Made by a program: the position numbers and the translations under genes. Positions 4,001 through 7,241 of a stretch of 7,241 bases of DNA are shown here, piece by piece (positions within the stretch are counted from its first letter, which is position 1; the number at the start of each line of letters is the position of its first letter). A model generated the notes under the pieces. It was not told where the DNA came from. It searched no databases and saw only the letters and a list, made by a program, of their open reading frames with translations. Source of the stretch: JACZSB01 sp965372015 (GTDB lineage: Bacteria; Fidelibacterota; Marinisomatia; SCGC-AAA003-L08; TS1B11); assembly GCA_965372015.1 (NCBI GenBank), contig CBDVAP010000137.1, positions 1-7,241 of the forward strand, read 5' to 3'.

Positions 4001-6973
4001 GGAGATAACCGCGTTATTGTGGGTAACACCTTTAACAATGGGGGCCACGGTGTCTATCTGAACACCAATGTCAGTAACATCCTGTCGACGGGCACCCGGA
4101 TCACGAACAATAACTTTACCTACCAGGGCTACCGGGCTGTTTATCTGGAGGATCACGATGCCCCGGTTGTAAGCGGCAACACCATCAGCACATCTGCATC
4201 AGCAAGCACCTCGTACACCGGCATCTACCTGGCCTACACCGACAACGCCCTGCGAATCGAGCAGAACACCATCGACGCCGTGAATGGCGGCTACGGCATT
4301 TATTTCAACTACTGCGACGGAGCCGGCGGTGCCCAGGGGCTGACTGCCAATAACTCCATTCACGTGGGCGGCACAAGCACTTCTGCTTCTACCAGCGGTA
4401 TCTATCTTAACAGCTCTACTTTCCAGGACATCTACCATAACAGCGTCAACATGACGACTCCGTCTACGGCGACGCGCGCCATAAGCGCTATCAACGGCAA
4501 TAACGCTGACGTGCGCAACAACATCTTCGCCAATTCCGGCGGGGGATACGCTTTTTATGTGAACATTGCGTCGGCCATAGCGACCACCGACTATAACGAT
4601 CTCTACACGCCTGGTAACTATATCGGGGCGTGGGGCGGTGACAGTTTCAAGAAGAGAGACCTGGCGTCATGGCAAGCAGCCAGCGGCGCCAATAATTCGG
4701 TCTTCATCAATCCGGCCTTCACTTCCGATACCAACCTGTTGCCCCGGGCCCTGCAGCTCGATAGCCTGGGCACCGGTTTGTCCGCGGTCACCGTCGATAT
4801 TGACAGCACCGTTCGCCATGCCACCAAGCCCGACATGGGGGCCTATGAATACGCGCCTACGGGGACGCCGCTGGCCGGGACCCATTCCATCAGCACAGGA
4901 GCTGGTTTTACCTTGTTTACGGATAGCCTGGTTGTCTACGGGATCAACGGTGCAGTGACGGTGGATATCGCCACCAATACCTATAACGACGTCCAGTTTA
5001 CCATCCAGCCGGTAGCAGGTGCATCGGCCACCAATACGGTTACTTTTCAATCCTTCACAGGCACTGCTTCGGATGTATCAATCAATTACACGGCTGTGGA
5101 TGCTACAGACAATTATGTCATAGATATTAATGGCGCCGACCATGTCACAATCCAGAACCTGACCTTGAATGCTTGGGGGGCCAGTTACGCGCGGGCTCTA
5201 CAGATACGGGGGGGCGTTGATAGCCTTTCGGTAATCAATAATGTGTTTTACGGTCTGGGTACAAATTCCACCGATTCCAATGGTAACCTATCTGTGGCCT
5301 ACCTGGGGAAGTCGTTAGGCGATATGCGCACCTTCGACGGTAATACGTTCTACAACGGATCACGGGGCATCCATTATAGCACCGATACCGATGGACTGCA
5401 GGCCAAAGGCACCAAGGTTGTGAATAACACCTTCAGCGATCAGTACTACCGGGGAGTGTACCTGGACGATCATGAGGCCCCGGTGATCTCCGGCAACACC
5501 TTCACGACCACGGGAGCTTATAGTTCGTACAACGGGATTTACGCCTCCAACTGTGATAAGGCCATGCTGATCGATCAGAACAGCATAACCATCACCGGTT
5601 CCGGCACCGGAATATACCTCTTAAGTAGTGCTGGAATATCCGCGGGCCATGGCCGGATATCAAACAATATCATTTCCGTGCTGTCAAGTTCCGCCTACGG
5701 TATCTACATCTATAGTAGTTCCAATTATCAGGACATCTTCAATAACGTGATCTCCGTGGGCGGTACCAGCACAGCCAACGGTATTTATGTAAACGGCTGT
5801 GATTATCCGAACATCTATCACAACACCGTGCACAATACCAGCACGGCCACTTCCAGCGGCCGGGCGCTCTATACCACCGGTGGCACGGCCGGGACCATTG
5901 ATATCCAGAACAACATTCTCTATAATGAGGGCGGCGGCTACGCCTATTATGTGAATACCACCACCGCCATCGGTACATCAGATTATAATGACCTGTATGC
6001 CCCCAACAGCACATACCTGGCCTATTGGGGCGGTACTCAAAGCGATCTGACTGCCTTGCGAATCGCCAGCAGCAAGGATCTCAATTCCATCTCCGCCGAT
6101 CCCCGGTTCGTGAATCCCGGCACTGATTACCATCTCACTGACCGGTCCTTGGCTATCGGGGCAGGGGACTCCATCGATGTTGCTATCGTAGGGACTACCG
6201 ACATCGAGAACAGTCCCCGGCCAAACCCGGTGGGTTCCAGCCCCGACCTGGGGGCCTATGAACATACCCTGGCCCAGCCGGATATCACGCCCCCGGCGAA
6301 ACCGGCCAACCTGGCGGCAATTGCTTCCTACGAGTTGGTAGCCCTCGACTGGGACGACAACACCGAGGGCGACCTGGACTACTATAGCGTCTACCGCAGC
6401 ACCACCGACGACACCCTCACGGCCCTATCCATCGCCACGGGCCTGAACGTCAGCAACTACTCCGACAATACGGTGAGCAACTACACCAGGTACTACTACT
6501 GGGCCACCGCCAGCGACACTTCTTCCAATAAGAGCGCTATGTCCATGGGTGTGAGCGCCATACCGGCTCCAACGCCCTTGCAGCAGGACTCCCTGGCTCT
6601 GGTGGCCCTATATGACAGCACCGACGGAACTAACTGGACGAACGGGGGTAATCAAAACTGGTTGACTAGCACTCCGCTAAATAACTGGAATGGTGTGACG
6701 GTTACCAGTGGACGGGTAACTCAGCTCGATCTACAGAATAAAGGCTTGAACGGCACTTTTCCGCCGGAGTTCTGGAATCTTACTGCTATTACTCACATTG
6801 TCATCACCTATAGTGCCCTTACCGGACCCATACCCGAGGAGATTGGCAACCTCACTGCTCTGACCAGCATAACCATGTTTAACAATCAGCTCAGCGGTAC
6901 GCTACCTGATGCCCTGTGGGGTTTAAACTCCCTACAGTCGCTTAATATTTTTAATAACACGGTTAACGGATAA
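1013..6973 (+). CDS. Giant modular secreted protein: LRR - Ig - three beta-helix modules - FN3 - LRR
   Basis: This probable exported or cell-surface protein has about 1,986 residues. From GTG1013 a 17-residue signal peptide (core CFLALALALPAL) ends at A-R-A before Gln18. An LRR N-cap follows (18-63; ALYDSTDGASW, NWL, WNGVTV), then ten LRRs (64 to about 296), mostly 24-residue plant-type units of the LxxNxLTGxIPxxLGxL kind. Next are an Ig-like domain (about 308-393; YQWLQGG, DSGSY, no cysteines), three right-handed beta-helix modules (about 395-838, 842-1280, 1284-1751) each closing with GAYEF/GAYEY/GAYEH, an FN3 domain (about 1757-1850), and a second LRR N-cap with three LRRs plus a partial one (1857-1986). 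It stops mid-repeat with no C-terminal sorting domain or anchor. Such domains commonly bind glycans or proteins outside the cell; the ligand is unknown. GTG1013 is preferred because the signal peptide begins there; ATG830 has a better Shine-Dalgarno but adds 61 implausible residues. Confidence 0.85.
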   Translation: MRCFLALALALPALARAQTLQQDSLALVALYDSTDGASWTDDTNWLTANSLSTWNGVTVSSGRITQLSLSNNNLSGPIPAELGSLTELNLLWFHDNQLTGSIPTELGNLTNLTSLTLNRNQLTGSIPPELGNDTLLTGLNLSGNQLTGAIPAELGNLTSLISLSLYNNQLTGAIPDAIGSLTNLTSLNLENNQLTGSIPAAIGSLTSIQFLYLYSNQLIGSIPVAIGSLTSIQYLYLYDNLLTGAIPDTIGSLTSLISLSLDNNQFVDLPGLDSLSALQYLRIQNNRFTFEDIEPNMSVAGTEFIYGPQDSVGTEQDTTVVEGDSLTLSVAVGGTANQYQWLQGGLDIGGATNDTLIILSVSFADSGSYVLSTTNTVATELTLYSRPINVTVMRGPLSGPYYIGSGGDFASFTEAVDTLKQYGISGSVTFMVNDETFSEQITIPPIAGVSATDTIVFMADTANAGDAILQYSAGSSDNWVVKLDTAQYITFRDLTIQALGTNYARIFELVNDADNINIVDNTLIGTSSNNSSNNAAAIYGLSLYADSTLIEGNTFVQGGYGIYLSGSGTPDGLIIEGNDFSEQVGRAMDIRFYTAPAIGWNTITASLSYSGTGYRGISLSNCNAGTEIISNTIDALKGGYGIELSNTDGTPVTAPGWIANNVIHVGGTGTAFGISMFNSDEHNIHHNSVHVTSTGTGTYGAFYISGGTNVDVRNNIFANSGGGYAYYINTTTAIDTSDYNDLYTPGNYIGAWGGSGNKMKDLSALRAAMEAETPSPAGSEANSVFINPAFTLASNIDLVPQAVQLDDMGTNAFVSDVDVDIDDVARDLTTPDMGAYEFAAAGTPITGTKTVGSGGNYTTFAQALDSLAILGIGGPATLSLLNGDHPGHLTVLPVAGASPTDTLVIQSQSGAASASISYTAADNSANENFVIRLYGADYVTIKDLTLNANGGTNNAAIAIRLREGADNVNILNNVLNGYATTSSSYNLALIYSGGSLGDNRVIVGNTFNNGGHGVYLNTNVSNILSTGTRITNNNFTYQGYRAVYLEDHDAPVVSGNTISTSASASTSYTGIYLAYTDNALRIEQNTIDAVNGGYGIYFNYCDGAGGAQGLTANNSIHVGGTSTSASTSGIYLNSSTFQDIYHNSVNMTTPSTATRAISAINGNNADVRNNIFANSGGGYAFYVNIASAIATTDYNDLYTPGNYIGAWGGDSFKKRDLASWQAASGANNSVFINPAFTSDTNLLPRALQLDSLGTGLSAVTVDIDSTVRHATKPDMGAYEYAPTGTPLAGTHSISTGAGFTLFTDSLVVYGINGAVTVDIATNTYNDVQFTIQPVAGASATNTVTFQSFTGTASDVSINYTAVDATDNYVIDINGADHVTIQNLTLNAWGASYARALQIRGGVDSLSVINNVFYGLGTNSTDSNGNLSVAYLGKSLGDMRTFDGNTFYNGSRGIHYSTDTDGLQAKGTKVVNNTFSDQYYRGVYLDDHEAPVISGNTFTTTGAYSSYNGIYASNCDKAMLIDQNSITITGSGTGIYLLSSAGISAGHGRISNNIISVLSSSAYGIYIYSSSNYQDIFNNVISVGGTSTANGIYVNGCDYPNIYHNTVHNTSTATSSGRALYTTGGTAGTIDIQNNILYNEGGGYAYYVNTTTAIGTSDYNDLYAPNSTYLAYWGGTQSDLTALRIASSKDLNSISADPRFVNPGTDYHLTDRSLAIGAGDSIDVAIVGTTDIENSPRPNPVGSSPDLGAYEHTLAQPDITPPAKPANLAAIASYELVALDWDDNTEGDLDYYSVYRSTTDDTLTALSIATGLNVSNYSDNTVSNYTRYYYWATASDTSSNKSAMSMGVSAIPAPTPLQQDSLALVALYDSTDGTNWTNGGNQNWLTSTPLNNWNGVTVTSGRVTQLDLQNKGLNGTFPPEFWNLTAITHIVITYSALTGPIPEEIGNLTALTSITMFNNQLSGTLPDALWGLNSLQSLNIFNNTVNG
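1073..1119 (+). repeat. Copy 1 of a 47-bp direct repeat encoding the LRR N-cap
   Basis: This stretch, beginning CAGCAGGACTCC, encodes QQDSLALVALYDSTDG right after the signal peptide. It matches 6581-6627 at 46 of 47 positions; the only difference is C1105 versus T6613. Similarity falls sharply just beyond it, although both copies continue as LRR N-caps. Confidence 0.93.
1202..1777 (+). repeat. Eight tandem 72-bp units encoding plant-type LRRs
   Basis: Eight consecutive 24-codon units start at 1202, 1274, 1346, 1418, 1490, 1562, 1634 and 1706. They share a frame around LxLxxNxLTGxIPxxIGSLTx. Two shorter, more divergent repeats follow to about 1900. Taking a frame shifted to 1591, the blocks 1591-1662 and 1663-1734 agree at 66 of 72 bases, marking the most recently duplicated pair. 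Perfect 24-codon periodicity keeps the array in frame if unit number changes. Confidence 0.9.
2195..3526 (+). repeat. Beta-helix module 1 of the exoprotein
   Basis: The module opens with YYIGSGGDFASFTEAVDTLKQYGISG, split here only by reading: a GSGGDF start and a helix-like TEAVDTL. It then has a strand-rich region (FRDLTIQALGTNYAR), many short turns of NxI and GNxF type typical of right-handed parallel beta-helices, the block VRNNIFANSGGGYAYY, the block DYNDLYTPGNYIGAWGG, and a closing cap DMGAYEF at about 3509-3526. Modules 2 and 3 share this order, so the three arose by segmental duplication. Confidence 0.85.
3536..4852 (+). repeat. Beta-helix module 2 of the exoprotein
   Basis: The order matches module 1: a GSGGNYTTFAQALDSL opening, IKDLTLNANGG, a turn-rich helix body (YRAVYLEDHDAPVVSGNTI), VRNNIFANSGGGYAFY, DYNDLYTPGNYIGAWGG and the DMGAYEY cap. 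At DNA level 3143-3187 and 4508-4552 agree at about 40 of 45 bases, including an unbroken run of 23. The block GACGTGCGC lies 1,365 bp (455 codons) from its counterpart in module 1. Confidence 0.85.
4862..6265 (+). repeat. Beta-helix module 3 of the exoprotein
   Basis: The module follows the same plan: IQNLTLNAWGASYARALQ, YRGVYLDDHEAPVISGNTF, IQNNILYNEGGGYAYYVN, DYNDLYAPN, and DLGAYEH as the cap. The opening reads GAGFTLFTDSLVVYGING. Compared with module 1 (GGDFASFTEAVDTLKQYGIS), it lacks three residues equivalent to EAV, an in-frame 9-nt loss. The insert before the cap (SADPRFVNPGTDYHLTDRSLAIGAGD) keeps the PRFVNP and AIGAGD wording usual in this kind of beta-helix protein, which modules 1 and 2 have mostly lost. 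Module 3 is 464 codons from module 2 by the RNNI/QNNI block. Confidence 0.85.
6581..6627 (+). repeat. Copy 2 of the 47-bp direct repeat, start of the second LRR domain
   Basis: This copy matches 1073-1119 except at T6613. It encodes the same QQDSLALVALYDSTDG and opens the C-terminal LRR domain (NWL, WNGVTVTSGRVTQLDL, then GTFPPEFWNLTA, GPIPEEIGNLTA, GTLPDALWGLNS and a partial fourth unit). The distance to copy 1 is 5,508 bp, exactly 1,836 codons. Confidence 0.93.
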
Positions 6974-7063
6974 ATTACAAACCGCGCGTTTTATAAAAAA
7001 AAAAAATTTTATAACATAAAAAAAATACGATTACAATTTTGTATTTTTTAGATTCCGGTGTCT
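6974..7063. terminator. AT-rich convergent intergenic region with two inverted repeats, likely bidirectional terminator
   Basis: Between the two convergent stop codons the base composition drops abruptly to nearly pure A/T. The first inverted repeat is TTATAAAA (6991-6998) with TTTTATAA (7007-7014), around a run of twelve A. The second is AAAAAATAC (7020-7028) with GTATTTTTT (7041-7049). Inside the latter, TACAA (7032-7036) can pair with TTGTA (7039-7043), followed on the + strand by six T. On the minus strand the second stem is also followed by a T-rich tract. The stems contain almost no G-C pairs, so they are weak by intrinsic-terminator standards, but their placement fits termination from both sides. 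Confidence 0.45.
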
Positions 7064-7241
7064 CTACTTCGAAGCAGAGATCTTCCACAAATGCGGATCT
7101 GTCCGAATGTAAATCGTGTTATCAACGACAGCAGGTGTCGCCAGGGCCTCTTCGTCCAGGTCGTTTTCAAACAGAATCTCTGGCCCCTCGTCGCTGACGC
7201 GAACAACGAAACAAAGCCCTTCCTCACTCATACAGAAAAGC
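7064..7241 (-). CDS. C-terminal end of a PQQ-like beta-propeller repeat protein (partial)
   Basis: Read on the minus strand from the window edge, 58 codons end at TAG (complement of 7064-7066). The translation begins LFCMSEEGLCFVVRVSDEG, continues EILFENDLDEEALATPAVVD, and ends NTIYIRTDPHLWKISASK. This matches the last blades of PQQ-like (BamB/quinoprotein-type) beta-propeller proteins, in which a strand such as LYxxSExGxxxVxxxG is followed by ExLAxxxLxExxxATPAxxxxxIYIRTxxHLWxI. The N-terminal part, any signal peptide and all other blades lie outside the window. The gene converges on the LRR/beta-helix gene with 90 bp between stops. Its function cannot be specified: some relatives are secreted or periplasmic scaffolds and some are enzymes. 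Confidence 0.8.
   Translation of the reverse strand, partial: LFCMSEEGLCFVVRVSDEGPEILFENDLDEEALATPAVVDNTIYIRTDPHLWKISASK

Overview
This window looks like part of a moderately GC-rich bacterial chromosome or metagenomic contig. The large secreted protein combines plant-type LRRs, a bacterial Ig-like domain, three parallel beta-helix modules ending in GAYE(F/Y/H) caps, and an FN3 domain. Beside it is the end of a PQQ-type beta-propeller gene. This mix is common in environmental lineages of the FCB/Bacteroidota-related kind (for example Marinimicrobia-, Ignavibacteria- or Calditrichota-like bacteria). The placement is an inference from protein style; the window holds no marker gene.

Layout. Bases 1-111 hold no supportable gene. 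Bases 112-830 encode a compact two-gene toxin-antitoxin-like cassette: a minimal nucleotidyltransferase (MNT, GSX10DXD motif) followed by a HEPN-domain protein of the UPF0332 kind. The two overlap by 4 nt, and the HEPN gene starts at TTG. Bases 831-1012 are probably non-coding on the + strand. They contain a GC-rich element of three consecutive hairpins (about 920-1018) that looks like a dispersed intergenic repeat. An ATG at 830 keeps one frame open through it into the next gene, but the natural start is probably the GTG at 1013, at the far edge of the element, which begins a signal peptide directly.

Bases 1013-6973 encode a modular surface or secreted protein of about 1,986 residues: signal peptide, LRR N-cap, ten LRRs, Ig-like domain, three tandem beta-helix modules of roughly 440-470 residues, FN3 domain, then a second LRR N-cap and a short LRR array that stops in the middle of a repeat. 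The two LRR N-caps share a 47-bp direct repeat (one mismatch), 5,508 bp apart and in the same frame. An AT-rich island with two inverted repeats (6974-7063) separates this gene from a convergent gene, of which only the last 58 codons are visible. Those codons match the C-terminal end of a PQQ-like beta-propeller protein (minus strand, 7064-7241).

How they work together. MNT and HEPN are probably co-translated as antitoxin and toxin. The exoprotein is on the same strand and could receive read-through transcription from the cassette, but nothing shows a functional link. I see no clear new multi-gene system. The observations most worth following are the hairpin repeat that appears to supply the exoprotein's translation start, the in-frame 47-bp repeat that could excise nearly the whole protein, and the recently amplified internal repeats.
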